A stretch of 64,000 bases of DNA. It comes from JARRQJ01 sp963810615 (lineage in GTDB: Bacteria; Pseudomonadota; Gammaproteobacteria; DRLM01). The notes beneath the pieces were generated by a model. It did not search any database. It was not told the origin of the DNA and saw nothing but the letters and a program-made list of their open reading frames with translations. The position numbers were made by a program, and so were the translations under genes. The stretch lies in assembly GCA_963810615.1 (NCBI GenBank), contig CAWEOA010000008.1:62001-126000 (forward strand), given 5' to 3'. Shown in pieces: positions 1-8,365 of the stretch. The stretch's first letter is position 1; every line of letters begins with the position of its first letter.

Positions 1-870
1 GCTGCGCGGATTCCTGCCAGCAAGGCGGTGGTAACGCTCGCCTCTCCTTACGAACCGGCACACCTCTTCCATCATTTTGCCGCGGCGCGCCGTGAGCTCG
101 AGCAGGAAGATGAGGCCGAAATCAGCGTGGCCGGAAAATCCTATCGCATCGGCCGTGGTTGGCTTGATGATATAGCTACTGTGCGCATGGAGGACACGAT
201 CCGCAACTTACGGCGGGCCTTGTTGATCCTCCATGCGCCGGGTGATGTGGTAGTGGATGTAGAGAACGCGTCGCGCATTTTCCGCGCCGCACGCCATCCC
301 AAGAGCTTTATTTCCCTGGATGAGTCCGATCATTTATTGTCGGCGGACGGCGATGCCGATTACGTGGGGGGCTTGATCGTCGCGTGGGTTGAAAAATATC
401 TGCATGATGCGGCGCCGAAAGTTGCGGGTGCGTCATCCGGCCAGCGGGAGGTTGCGGTGCACATCGGTCGTGACCACTACTATGCGGATATAGTCGCCGC
501 GGGTCATGCCTTGAGCGCCGATGAGCCGCAGACAGCGGGCGGCGGTGATCAGGCCCCCTCCCCTTACGAACTGCTAATGTCGGCATTGGGGGCGTGCACC
601 GTCATTACCCTGCGTATGTACGCCGATCGTAAACAATGGCCGCTGGAGGCGGTGGATGTTCGCTTGAGTCATGCAAAGATACGCGCCGGCGAGGATGGAG
701 CATCCGAAAAAATCACCGGCAAGATAGATCATTTCGAGATCGCCATCGGTTTACGCGGTGCGCTCGATGCCGAGCAGCGCCGGCGTCTCCTCGAGATCGC
801 CGACAAATGTCCGGTGCACAAGACCTTGCTCGAAAAAGCGACGATCACCACTCGCTTGGAAGATGCATAA
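1..870 (+). CDS. Alpha/beta hydrolase-OsmC fusion protein, 5' end outside the window
   Basis: The frame is open to the left edge, so the start codon lies upstream and only about 289 codons are visible. The first ~125 residues look like the end of an alpha/beta-hydrolase fold, with a SLDESDHLLS segment where the catalytic His of this family lies. From roughly residue 150 on it is an OsmC/Ohr domain, with SPYELLMSALGACT and CPVHKTLLEK carrying the two cysteines that form the peroxidase pair in OsmC proteins. Such fusions are known in proteobacteria; by family a role in organic hydroperoxide or acyl-substrate handling is likely, but the substrate cannot be read from sequence. The gene converges on the minus-strand protease gene, with 15 bases between their ends. 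Confidence 0.85.
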   Translation, partial: AARIPASKAVVTLASPYEPAHLFHHFAAARRELEQEDEAEISVAGKSYRIGRGWLDDIATVRMEDTIRNLRRALLILHAPGDVVVDVENASRIFRAARHPKSFISLDESDHLLSADGDADYVGGLIVAWVEKYLHDAAPKVAGASSGQREVAVHIGRDHYYADIVAAGHALSADEPQTAGGGDQAPSPYELLMSALGACTVITLRMYADRKQWPLEAVDVRLSHAKIRAGEDGASEKITGKIDHFEIAIGLRGALDAEQRRRLLEIADKCPVHKTLLEKATITTRLEDA

Positions 871-885
871 GCATAGCGTGTGGTG

Positions 886-1641
886 TTAGATGCATGCCTT
901 GCGGCGTCGCAAGGCGGCGAGCGCCAGCATCGGTATCATCCAGCCGCCGCTCCCGCCGCCGCTGGATGGACTGGATTGAAAGGCGGTATTGCTGGTGATG
1001 CCGGTATAGAGCGCGGTAATCCCGTCTTTGTCATCCTGTTGCAGGGCATCAATGGCGCTGATCTGCGAGTTCATGATCGCCGTGACGTTTTGTCCCGCCT
1101 CGTCGGGATGATCCAGACCCAAGGCGTGGCCGAGTTCATGGAGGATCACCCGCCGGAAATCCTGAGTGTGATCGCTCCTGAGCGGGCCGTCGTAATGGGG
1201 ATCCCAGTGTTGGGTGTTGTCGACGACGATATCGGCGTCGGCGAAGTACCAGGTCTCTCCGATCTTTTCATAGCTGCGCTTGGTCACGGCGATGGCGTCG
1301 CCGAATGCGGCATTGTCACAGGTGGTGGCGCGCCAACCGGCACTGTTAATGTGATCCCCGCTATTGCAGGGTTGCGCCGCCACGCTGCCTAAGCCCCACT
1401 GCATGGAGGTGCCCACCGCATTCCAGTCCGCCATGGCGGACGCGGCGCTGGCATCGAAATCGCCGCCGAAATTGAAATAGAAGTTTTGCTGCGGGACATT
1501 CCAAATCACCGGGGTGCCGGAGACCTGATTTTGCTGCACGGATTGACCGTCGGTCGACGAAGTGCCGAAGGCATAGCCGGCGGCCAGCGTCGGTAAACCC
1601 GACAATAGCGCCGCGGCCAGTAGAGCGCGACGAATATTCAT
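886..1641 (-). CDS. Secreted matrixin-like zinc metalloprotease with GlyGly-CTERM-like tail
   Basis: The 251-residue product has an N-terminal signal peptide (hydrophobic core about residues 6-22). A HELGHALGLDH zinc-binding motif (HExxHxxGxxH) is followed by an IMNS Met-turn, which defines a metzincin of the matrixin type. The C-terminus has a Ser/Gly-rich linker (SSGGGSGG), a short hydrophobic stretch and an RRRK cluster. This is the architecture of GlyGly-CTERM sorting tails, which rhombosortase cleaves during export. The start ATG overlaps the stop of the upstream gene by four bases (ATGA), so the two are translationally coupled. No propeptide cysteine switch is obvious. The protease class is firm; the sorting-tail call is moderately firm because no rhombosortase gene lies in the window. 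Confidence 0.85.
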   Translation of the reverse strand: MNIRRALLAAALLSGLPTLAAGYAFGTSSTDGQSVQQNQVSGTPVIWNVPQQNFYFNFGGDFDASAASAMADWNAVGTSMQWGLGSVAAQPCNSGDHINSAGWRATTCDNAAFGDAIAVTKRSYEKIGETWYFADADIVVDNTQHWDPHYDGPLRSDHTQDFRRVILHELGHALGLDHPDEAGQNVTAIMNSQISAIDALQQDDKDGITALYTGITSNTAFQSSPSSGGGSGGWMIPMLALAALRRRKACI

Positions 1642-2258
1642 GGCGGACTGTTTCCCGCTGCCGGAGCAGCCGGTGTCAGGCGGGTGCGGATATCTTGGAT
1701 AAAGCTATCCAGGGTGGGCGCATCTTGCATCAGCGTAGTCAGGGCGCGTCGGCCGGCATGGCCGATGTGATCGTCCCTGACCACGACCTGTTGTCCCTGG
1801 GCATTGCTGAGGATGCGGTATACGCCTTGGCTTATACCCACCACGGGGAAAAAGTCATGTTGATTACCGCGAATGAAAACCAGGTAACGCTGCCCGGTTT
1901 GAAACGCAGGGATGCCGGGGTAGTCCTGGGCAAAACGCCCCATCACCCCGCCCGGAACCCGCAGTACGTAGGGTTCGGCGGTGACCTGTCCCTTCACCAC
2001 TTGGAGATCGCTAAAGTTCACATAGCTGAAGATGGTATTTTGATCCAGTCCGTCGGCGGCGAATTCGCTGTGGACTTCGGTCACCGTTCCCACCAAGACC
2101 AGATCGGCGCGCTGCACTAATTCATCAAAGGAGCGCGATACTACGCTCAGGGCATGGACGGGAGTATGCAGCAGCAGCGCCAACGCCGCCATCGCACCCA
2201 GCCACGAAACCTTAAGCCGCTTGCGGGTAGCAAGCCGGAGAGAGAGATGAGATTTCAT
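1638..2258 (-). CDS. Exported protein of unknown function, coupled to the matrixin gene
   Basis: This 206-residue protein begins with a long basic n-region and a hydrophobic segment (AMAALALLLHTPVHA), a plausible signal peptide or membrane anchor. The rest is predicted soluble and beta-rich, with DLVLVGTVTEVHSEF and GQRYLVFIRG stretches. I do not recognise a named domain. It is the first gene of a two-gene unit, and its TGA overlaps the protease ATG. The coupling suggests it acts with the protease, perhaps as an inhibitor, chaperone or substrate; that is inference from position only. Its promoter would lie in the 120-base gap shared with the divergent marC-like gene. Confidence 0.6.
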   Translation of the reverse strand: MKSHLSLRLATRKRLKVSWLGAMAALALLLHTPVHALSVVSRSFDELVQRADLVLVGTVTEVHSEFAADGLDQNTIFSYVNFSDLQVVKGQVTAEPYVLRVPGGVMGRFAQDYPGIPAFQTGQRYLVFIRGNQHDFFPVVGISQGVYRILSNAQGQQVVVRDDHIGHAGRRALTTLMQDAPTLDSFIQDIRTRLTPAAPAAGNSPP

Positions 2259-2382
2259 AAGTTAGGGATAGCTTAGCCGAATCTCGATTAAGCATACCTG
2301 AAATCCGTCATGTTGCCCGCTGAACGCGGAATGTTATTCGTTTATAGATTCTTATACAGAACAACATGCTACATTGATTGCC

Positions 2383-3003
2383 ATGGAAATGCTCCTGAAC
2401 ACCTTTGTGGTCTTGTTCATCGTGATCGACCCGATCGGGCTGGCGCCGATGTTTCTTGCCTTGACTCCGGGAATCAGTCCGGCCTATCAGCGCAAGATGG
2501 CGCTCAACGGGACCCTGCTGGCCAGCGGTATGTTGCTGATGTTTTATTTCGTCGGCGACACACTGTTGGCCGCCTTGGGGATCGGTATTCCCGCCTTCCG
2601 TATCGCCGGCGGCGTGCTGTTGTTCCTGCTGGCCATCGATATGGTCTTCGCCCGCCAGTCGGGCTTGCGCTCCACCACCATCCGCGAACAGCGCGAGGCG
2701 GAGACCAAGCAGGATATCTCGGTTTTCCCCCTGGCCTTCCCGCTCATCGCCGGCCCCGGCGCCTTGACTACAGTGTTGTTAATGTCCTCCACGGCCAAGG
2801 GTGCCTTTGCCTTCACCGGGACCTTGGCGGTATTGTTGATCGTGTTGGGGTTTACCCTGGTGTCACTGTTGTATGCCGCGCGTATCCTGCACCTCCTCGG
2901 CGAAACCGGCGCTAATGTCATCAGCCGACTCTTCGGTCTGATTCTCGCCGCCTTGGCGGTGCAGTTCATATTGGACGGCGTTCGCGCCAGCTTTACCGGC
3001 TGA
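2383..3003 (+). CDS. MarC family (UPF0056) inner-membrane protein
   Basis: The product has about 206 residues and six hydrophobic segments. It opens with LLNTFVVLFIVIDPIGLAPMF, the characteristic first helix of the MarC family with its conserved DPIG motif. Later segments include FPLAFPLIAGPGALTTVLL, also typical. MarC proteins are integral inner-membrane proteins of unknown transport function; the old multiple-antibiotic-resistance assignment was not upheld. A TTG lies three codons upstream, but ATG at 2383 or 2389 is the more natural start. The gene stands alone between the divergent exported-protein gene and the convergent efpL. Confidence 0.88.
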   Translation: MEMLLNTFVVLFIVIDPIGLAPMFLALTPGISPAYQRKMALNGTLLASGMLLMFYFVGDTLLAALGIGIPAFRIAGGVLLFLLAIDMVFARQSGLRSTTIREQREAETKQDISVFPLAFPLIAGPGALTTVLLMSSTAKGAFAFTGTLAVLLIVLGFTLVSLLYAARILHLLGETGANVISRLFGLILAALAVQFILDGVRASFTG

Positions 3004-3017
3004 ATAGGGGCGTGACT

Positions 3018-3581
3018 TCAGGCGCGCGAGGTGAATTTTCCGGTTTGGGTGTTGATGCGGATGCGCTCGCCCTGCGCCAGGTATTCCGGCACCTGCACCA
3101 CCAGGCCGGTGCTGAGCGTGGCCGGTTTGCTGCGTGCAGTGGCGGAGGCACCCTTCATTGCCGGCGCGCATGCCATGATCTCCATCTCCACCGTGCCCGG
3201 TAACTCGATGCCCAATACCGCGTCCCCCGATACCAGCAACTGTATCCCCTCCATACCGTCTAAGAGGTAAGGCAGTTCTTCTTCGATCAGATCGTTGGGC
3301 AGGCTGTGCTGTTCATAGCTTTCATTGTCCATGAAGGTGCAGCTGTCGTTATCGCGGAAGATCAACTGCACTGGACGGCGGGAGAATTCCACTTCCTGCA
3401 TCATGTCGTCGCCGCGGTAACTCTGATCCAGTTTCTGCTTGGTCACGACATTGCGGAAACTCACCTTGTATAGGGTGTTGGCCCCGCGCGAAGACGGGGT
3501 TTTCACCGTGATTTCCTTCGCCACGTAGATGGCACCGTCGATGTTGACGACCGCACCGTTCTTGAGGTCACTGGCCTTCAT
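3018..3581 (-). CDS. efpL: Elongation factor P-like protein EfpL (YeiP)
   Basis: At 187 residues this matches the YeiP/EfpL branch rather than canonical EF-P. The KOW-like N-domain carries the loop TPSSRGANTLYKVSF, in which Arg occupies the tip where EF-P has its modified Lys. The middle domain has FMDNESYEQ, and the C-terminal OB domain has ATARSKPATLSTGLVVQVPEY, near-identical in spirit to E. coli YeiP. EfpL binds the ribosomal E site and relieves stalling at proline-containing and some other motifs. The gene is monocistronic and converges on marC. The start is ATG with a modest AGGA upstream. Confidence 0.93.
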   Translation of the reverse strand: MKASDLKNGAVVNIDGAIYVAKEITVKTPSSRGANTLYKVSFRNVVTKQKLDQSYRGDDMMQEVEFSRRPVQLIFRDNDSCTFMDNESYEQHSLPNDLIEEELPYLLDGMEGIQLLVSGDAVLGIELPGTVEMEIMACAPAMKGASATARSKPATLSTGLVVQVPEYLAQGERIRINTQTGKFTSRA

Positions 3582-3668
3582 GGTCCTGGTATCCTATGTT
3601 TATAGACTCGGGCGGATTATAGTGGAGATTAAAGTCAAAGCGCTCATGAATTCTTAAGGGATGTAGCC

Positions 3669-4202
3669 ATGAAATTGCGTACCTTCAAAAGCGCCTGGCC
3701 TCACGTCAACGATTCGGCCTATGTCGATCCGCAGGCATCGGTGATCGGCGACGTGGCCATCGGCCCCGATGCCTCGGTCTGGCCCATGACGGTGATCCGC
3801 GGCGACGTTAACAGTATCCGTATCGGCGCGCGCAGCAATGTGCAGGATGGCAGTATCGTTCACGTCACCCACCCCCATGCGGCCCGCCCCCAGGGTAACG
3901 CGGTAAGCATCGGTGACGACGTCACCATCGGTCACCGGGTGGTCATTCACGGTTCCACCATCGGCAATGAATGTCTGATCGGCATCGGTGCCATCATCCT
4001 GGACGGCGCGGTGCTGCAGGATCGGGTTTTGCTCGGGGCGGGCAGCCTGGTGACGGAAGGCAAGGTTTTGGAAAGCGGTTATCTCTATCTCGGCAGTCCC
4101 GCCCGTCAGATGCGCGCCCTAAGCGATGATGAGCTAAAGTGGTTCAAATATTCGGCACAGCATTACGTGCAGTTGAAGAACGACTATTTAGTTACGGGCT
4201 GA
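3669..4202 (+). CDS. Gamma-carbonic anhydrase family protein (YrdA-like)
   Basis: This 177-residue left-handed beta-helix protein is built from hexapeptide repeats such as VIGDVAIGPDASVWPMTVI. The three zinc-ligand histidines of the Cam/CamH family are in place: one in GSIVHVTH and two in GHRVVIHG (H-x4-H). Family members are trimeric zinc proteins; the bacterial YrdA/PaaY group shows either weak carbonic anhydrase or thioesterase-related activity, so the enzyme reaction is not certain here. The C-terminal helix (LSDDELKWFKYSAQHYV) is typical. The gene is immediately followed by the integron-type cassette that starts 19 bases after its stop codon. Confidence 0.9.
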   Translation: MKLRTFKSAWPHVNDSAYVDPQASVIGDVAIGPDASVWPMTVIRGDVNSIRIGARSNVQDGSIVHVTHPHAARPQGNAVSIGDDVTIGHRVVIHGSTIGNECLIGIGAIILDGAVLQDRVLLGAGSLVTEGKVLESGYLYLGSPARQMRALSDDELKWFKYSAQHYVQLKNDYLVTG

Positions 4203-4251
4203 TACGCGTTAGTAGCATCGTTATGTGTTCAAAACAAAGGGGGAGAAAAAT

Positions 4252-4488
4252 ATGAAAACCATGAACTGTAAACAACTGGGTGGAGCTTGTGATAAAGAGT
4301 TCCATGCCAACTCATTTGATGAAATAGCAGAAATGAGCAAACAGCACAGCATGGAAATGTTTCATCAAAATGATGAAACCCATCTCAAAGCAATGAAAGA
4401 AATGCAGCAACTTATGCAAAAGCCAGATGCAATGTCAGAATGGTTTGAAAGTAAAAGAAAAGAATTCGAAGCACTGCCTGAGAGCTAG
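4252..4488 (+). CDS. DUF1059-like small protein (cassette gene)
   Basis: The 78-residue soluble protein begins MKTMNCKQLGGACDKEFHA, the conserved opening of DUF1059 (CxxLGGxCD with two cysteines). It continues as a charged, methionine-rich helical protein. ATG at 4252 is preferred over an in-frame upstream start because a purine-rich AAAGGGGGAG ribosome-binding site sits just before it. Codons are strongly A-ending (CAA, AAA, GCA), unlike neighbouring genes, which supports recent acquisition. Genes of this size and family are often carried in integron cassettes. The function of DUF1059 is unknown. Confidence 0.8.
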   Translation: MKTMNCKQLGGACDKEFHANSFDEIAEMSKQHSMEMFHQNDETHLKAMKEMQQLMQKPDAMSEWFESKRKEFEALPES

Positions 4489-4510
4489 ATGGTGCGTAGT
4501 AGCAATCTAC

Positions 4511-4590
4511 ACATAACAAGTTGCTCAAGTCTCGTTCCGGCCAAAAAAGGCCTCCACTGGACGCGCTAACGCGAGCCGCTTAGCAAGGCG
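4511..4590 (+). other. attC-like recombination site
   Basis: This is an imperfect inverted repeat of about 80 bases. The inverse core ACATAAC is followed by AAG. An L''-type arm, TTGCTCAAG (4521-4529), pairs with CTTAGCAA (4579-4586) and leaves one extrahelical base, the feature that gives attC strand selectivity. The stem continues with CTCG/CGAG, and the loop region holds a CCGGCC...GGCC hairpin. The 3' end reads AAGGCG, then leaves the cassette. The core that completes R' (TTATGT) sits at the start of the same cassette. Confidence 0.7.
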
Positions 4591-4611
4591 ATAGTATCCA
4601 TTTTGCGAACA

Positions 4612-5157
4612 TCACGGCATTGGAAGTTCCACGATCAACTTGCCGTCGTGCACGCTGATCGACTTTATCTCGTTGCCCATGATGCGCGTCGATTCGCCCA
4701 TTTGTCCCAGGGTGTAAATGGCTTTATCCTTCAACAGGTCTCTGACCACGCCATCGGCAAGCTGTTGGATCTGCGCCAGGTACAGAGACGGTACTCCGTC
4801 GATTCGCATTTCCTCGACGCTGGCATGATCCAGATAAAATTTCCCGCTATCGCCGGCAAAGCGCAAGTCGCCATCAATTCTGGCGGAGCCGGAGACGGAA
4901 AACTGTTCGGCGATGGAGGCATCGACCAGCACCCGCAAACCGATGCGATCGCTGTGCTCACGCAGGATTACCTGCGGATGGTGCAAGTGTACGGTGAGCA
5001 GTTCCGCCTCGCGGGTGATAGGAAATAAGCGATCGATGCGCCGCTGTAAATCGGCTCGATCCAGGGTCACGATGAAGTTCATGTCTTTGGCATGGATCGC
5101 GTACGGCGCCAGCCACATCATCAGCACGGCCATCCATACATAAGCTCGTCGCAGCAT
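4612..5157 (-). CDS. DUF1439 (YceB-like) exported protein
   Basis: The 181-residue protein has an N-terminal signal peptide (VWMAVLMMWLAPYAIHA) and no lipobox cysteine. The mature part alternates strands and helices in the manner of DUF1439, with an N-terminal TLDRADLQRRIDRLFP helix and a C-terminal SISVHDGKLIVELPMP strand. E. coli YceB is the reference member; it is a lipoprotein, whereas this copy would be periplasmic. Function is unknown; the fold resembles lipid-binding BPI/SMP-type domains, but that is a general fold-level remark. It is the last gene of a minus-strand run. The cassette ends only 21 bases from its stop codon. Confidence 0.72.
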   Translation of the reverse strand: MLRRAYVWMAVLMMWLAPYAIHAKDMNFIVTLDRADLQRRIDRLFPITREAELLTVHLHHPQVILREHSDRIGLRVLVDASIAEQFSVSGSARIDGDLRFAGDSGKFYLDHASVEEMRIDGVPSLYLAQIQQLADGVVRDLLKDKAIYTLGQMGESTRIMGNEIKSISVHDGKLIVELPMP

Positions 5158-5284
5158 CTTGCGTTCCCGGATTTAGTGGAGACCTAATCTCTATCCCGAT
5201 TCGGCGCGATACGCGCCCGATTACTGGGCTGCATTTTGGCGCTCAGCGGCGAGATCAAAGCCATGATGGATTTCGAGTACCTTG

Positions 5285-8200
5285 CTATTGTCCGGCCGGG
5301 GTTTGTGTATGATTTTTAGCACGCTGCTCTTTCAAGAGACGTTCGAATTCTTCCGGGGTGATCTTGGGTCGGGAGAACCGCGGCATGCTCACTTGTATGG
5401 CGTTGATGGCGGTGTTGCTGTCACCATTTGCATCACTGAACGCCAGGCTGTAACTGCCTAGCGGCGTGTAGGGTGGAAAACTCACGCTGAATTGATCGGC
5501 GCCCTTCTCCTTGATGCTCAAGCCCGCCAACGGCGCGAGGGCGGTGATGGCGCTTTCACCGGCAAGATACACCGTGCCCTTGTGCACCGTGACGCGGGTC
5601 GCCCGCGACAGCAGCGGATAATATCCTCGCAGGCGGAAATCCCGGTTGTCGAGACTGAATATATACACGCCGTCGTCTTGGGCAGTGGCATAGAGCATGC
5701 CGCCGGCCACCGTCATGTCGCTGACGTTCCCCTTGAAGGGATAACTGGCCGTGGGCATCAGGCCCCCACTCGCATCACGCAAGGCCAGCAGGCCGCGTTG
5801 CGGTTGATAGATGATCAGCGCGTCGCCCAAGACGCGCAGCAGACGGCTGTCGCCGCTCAACACGTCCTGCTTGCGCAAGACCGGATGGCCGGGATCACTC
5901 ACGTCCAGCCGCTTCACTATCGAGTCGGGAGTCAGCACATAGAGGGTATCGCCGTGCAGGGAAATGTCGGCCACCGGCGTGATGTAGCGGGCGATCTCCT
6001 TAGGCCAGCGCGGGGTACTGACATCGGCGATGACGATGCCGAGTTTGGGGATGGCGAAATAGGCGATGCCGCCCTTGGCCGCCATGGCGGTGGCCGGGGC
6101 CGGCAGATTCAGTTCGCCAATGTCATAGGCCTCGAAGGGATTCTTGACGTTGACCAGGCTCACGGTACCGTTGTCTTCGCCCAGAAAGGCGATGTCCTTG
6201 TTGAGCATGATGTGCTCGACGGGGCGGTTGGTATCCACGCCGGTCACCCAGGTGGGGTTGAGGGGGTTTCTGTTGTCGAAGATCTGCAGTCCGCCGCTGC
6301 CGTTGGCGGTGAACAGGAAGTTGTCGCGCGCGGCGATCTGTTCCACGCGGCCCCGTTCGTGGTAACGGCCGGCGAGCACCGGGTGCTGGGGATCTTTAAC
6401 GTCCAAGGCCAGGAAACCGCCCCACCAGTCCGACACGTAGACATGATCACCCTGCACGTTTACCCCCCACGCTGCGCCGGGGGTATCGTAACTGCCCACC
6501 AGGCGGGGTTGGGACGGATCATGGATATCGATGACCTCCACCCCTGCCAGCCAATCGGCGAGGTAGAGATGATCGTCGTGTACGGCGATGCCGCGGGCAT
6601 TGCCCGGGGTGAGCAGGTGCGCCAGCTGCTTGGGTGCAGCGGGGTCGTGGACATCCAGGATATACAAGCCTTGATCGAAGAAACTCACATAGGCGATGCC
6701 CTTGCGCACCAGCACGTCTTCGGCGCGGCCGCCGGGATTGAATTCCCCCAGCAGGTGGGCATGCTCGACGTCATGGACATCGATGAGCAGCAGGCCGCCC
6801 TGGTCGTCGGCCACATAGGCGGTGCTGCCATTTACGGCGATGCCCCAGGCCATGCCCGGTGTTTCCACGGTGGTGATGAGACGCGGTTTGCTCGGGTCGT
6901 GGACGTCGATGATCTGCAGCCCGCCGCGGTGGCCGGCGAGATACAGGGTATCGCCCACCAGCTTGGGAATATAGGCCAGCCCGGGGGTGGGCAGGTTGGC
7001 GATCAGCTTGGGTTGCAGCGGGTCGTGGACATCGACGACCTGCAGGCCGTGATCGTCGTCGGCCACATAGGCGATGCCGTCACGCACCGTGATGCCCTTG
7101 GACGAGCCCGGGGTGTGAAAGCTGGAGAACAAGGTGAGATGATCGGGATGACTGATGTCATAGAGGTGGATGCCGGAAAACCAGTCCGCCACATAGGCGA
7201 TATTGCCGTCTATATAAGCGCGGCGTTCACCGCCGAAATTCACCCCGCGTCCCACATCCAGTCCTTCATTGCTGATCTGCGGGGCCTGGGTGGTGAAATC
7301 GATTTTTTGCAGCTCTAGTCCGGCGGCGACCAGCGATTCCTGTCCTTGTAATGCCAGCGCCCGCACTGCGCCGTGCAGGGGATAGGCGGCCCAGATCGTC
7401 GGCATTTCCGGGCGGCTGATATCGATAAGAGCGAGCTGCCCCCGCTCATTGCTCAGCAGGGCGCGATCATATTGCACCCTCACCTGCTGTACATTGCCGA
7501 GCTTGCCGTGGCTGCCGATCCAGACGGGGGTCCTTGGATTGCGGACATCCAGTATCAGCATCCCCTTGTCTCCCTGGGCGATGAAGGCCAGTCCTTGCTG
7601 CACGCTCACATCCAGCGCCGGTCCGGTGGTGTGGTAGCGGCCGATGAGTTTGCCGTTGCCGCCGTCGACGATCGCCAGGCCTTGCGCGCCTTCGGCGAGA
7701 AAGACATGGTCACCGTCACTGGCGAGGGCCGTTGCGGGATAGTCCAGGTGTTGTTGCGCCAAGACTCGCGGTTTGGCCGCGTCGCTCAGTTCTACGGCCT
7801 GCAAGCCGTCATTGCCCAGCAACAGATAGGCATGGCTGCCGCTCCAGCTCATGGCGGTGATGGGTGCGCCGACCTCAATACTGTGCATTAGGCGCGGCTG
7901 CGCATGATCATGGAGATCGACCTGGATTAGGCGGCCGTTGCCGGCCGTTGCCAGGACTTGCTCGCCGCGCAGGGCGACATGGGTGTAATCGCTACCGTCG
8001 TGATAATGGCCGGTAATCTTAAACGTTTCAAGATTGACCACCACTATACCTGCGGTTCCCGCCGCCGCCACTGCGATGCCGTGACCCACGGCGATGTCGT
8101 GGGCCGTTGCGGGCAGCTTCAGACTGGCGACCACGGTTGGCCCGCCGGGGGCGATCATCAAGTGCATGCCGGGCTTGGCGTCGTGCACGCTGACGCTGAC

Positions 8201-8326
8201 CGACCCGCCCTTGCCGTAGTAAACGGTGTTCGGGGTGATCTTATCGATTTGCGGCGCGGCCGCCGCAGTGATGGCCGAGACAAAACAAAACAAACTTAAA
8301 CCGAGTTTCAAGGCGTGATGCGACAT
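5285..8326 (-). CDS. Large exported LVIVD-repeat beta-propeller protein
   Basis: The product has 1013 residues with a signal peptide (LGLSLFCFVSAITAAAA). A short TIG/IPT-like strand region follows (TPNTVYYGKGGSVSVSV). Most of the protein then consists of ~43-residue LVIVD-type repeats, each with an IDVHDPxxPxLI core and a following AYVADxxGGLxI strand. The clearest consecutive units lie at about residues 365-665, with more divergent ones on both sides. LVIVD proteins form beta-propellers on the surface or in the periplasm of environmental bacteria and archaea; their ligands are mostly unknown. The C-terminal ~80 residues (GSYSLAFSDANGD onward) form a separate beta domain. No anchor or sorting tail is seen. 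Confidence 0.85.
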   Translation of the reverse strand: MSHHALKLGLSLFCFVSAITAAAAPQIDKITPNTVYYGKGGSVSVSVHDAKPGMHLMIAPGGPTVVASLKLPATAHDIAVGHGIAVAAAGTAGIVVVNLETFKITGHYHDGSDYTHVALRGEQVLATAGNGRLIQVDLHDHAQPRLMHSIEVGAPITAMSWSGSHAYLLLGNDGLQAVELSDAAKPRVLAQQHLDYPATALASDGDHVFLAEGAQGLAIVDGGNGKLIGRYHTTGPALDVSVQQGLAFIAQGDKGMLILDVRNPRTPVWIGSHGKLGNVQQVRVQYDRALLSNERGQLALIDISRPEMPTIWAAYPLHGAVRALALQGQESLVAAGLELQKIDFTTQAPQISNEGLDVGRGVNFGGERRAYIDGNIAYVADWFSGIHLYDISHPDHLTLFSSFHTPGSSKGITVRDGIAYVADDDHGLQVVDVHDPLQPKLIANLPTPGLAYIPKLVGDTLYLAGHRGGLQIIDVHDPSKPRLITTVETPGMAWGIAVNGSTAYVADDQGGLLLIDVHDVEHAHLLGEFNPGGRAEDVLVRKGIAYVSFFDQGLYILDVHDPAAPKQLAHLLTPGNARGIAVHDDHLYLADWLAGVEVIDIHDPSQPRLVGSYDTPGAAWGVNVQGDHVYVSDWWGGFLALDVKDPQHPVLAGRYHERGRVEQIAARDNFLFTANGSGGLQIFDNRNPLNPTWVTGVDTNRPVEHIMLNKDIAFLGEDNGTVSLVNVKNPFEAYDIGELNLPAPATAMAAKGGIAYFAIPKLGIVIADVSTPRWPKEIARYITPVADISLHGDTLYVLTPDSIVKRLDVSDPGHPVLRKQDVLSGDSRLLRVLGDALIIYQPQRGLLALRDASGGLMPTASYPFKGNVSDMTVAGGMLYATAQDDGVYIFSLDNRDFRLRGYYPLLSRATRVTVHKGTVYLAGESAITALAPLAGLSIKEKGADQFSVSFPPYTPLGSYSLAFSDANGDSNTAINAIQVSMPRFSRPKITPEEFERLLKEQRAKNHTQTPAGQ

Positions 8327-8365
8327 GGGCTTGTTTCCACTTGTTTGACGGGTGCGGAGAATGGC

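Larger units (their letters stand above)
4221..4590 (+). mobile_element. Single integron-type gene cassette (one ORF plus attC), no integrase in the window
   Basis: The segment begins with TTATGTG directly after a G, as a cassette does after the G^TTRRRY cleavage point. It carries one small ORF on the same strand and ends with an attC-like imperfect inverted repeat whose last base is the G at 4590. The inverse core ACATAAC at 4511-4517 is the exact reverse complement of GTTATGT at 4220-4226, which is what a circularised cassette requires. Removing 4221-4590 rejoins flanks as ...CATCG|ATAGTA, a G-A-T target as used at secondary (non-attC) IntI sites. The DNA is visibly AT-richer than its surroundings. 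The mobile nature is inferred from this geometry. Confidence 0.72.

Noticed and set aside
4205..4213. GCGTTAG before the cassette, resembling another attC core
   Set aside because: No second inverse core or stem accompanies it, so it is probably chance.
6240..7200. Regularly spaced repeated DNA that could suggest a CRISPR-like array
   Set aside because: The repeats are in-frame coding units of the LVIVD protein, degenerate at third positions, with no conserved short repeat and unique spacers.
5492..7318. Long open frame (about 600 codons) on the plus strand opposite the LVIVD gene
   Set aside because: It is antisense to a clear repeat protein. The repeated, GC-rich codons of LVIVD units keep the opposite frame open, and the translation shows no recognisable domain.
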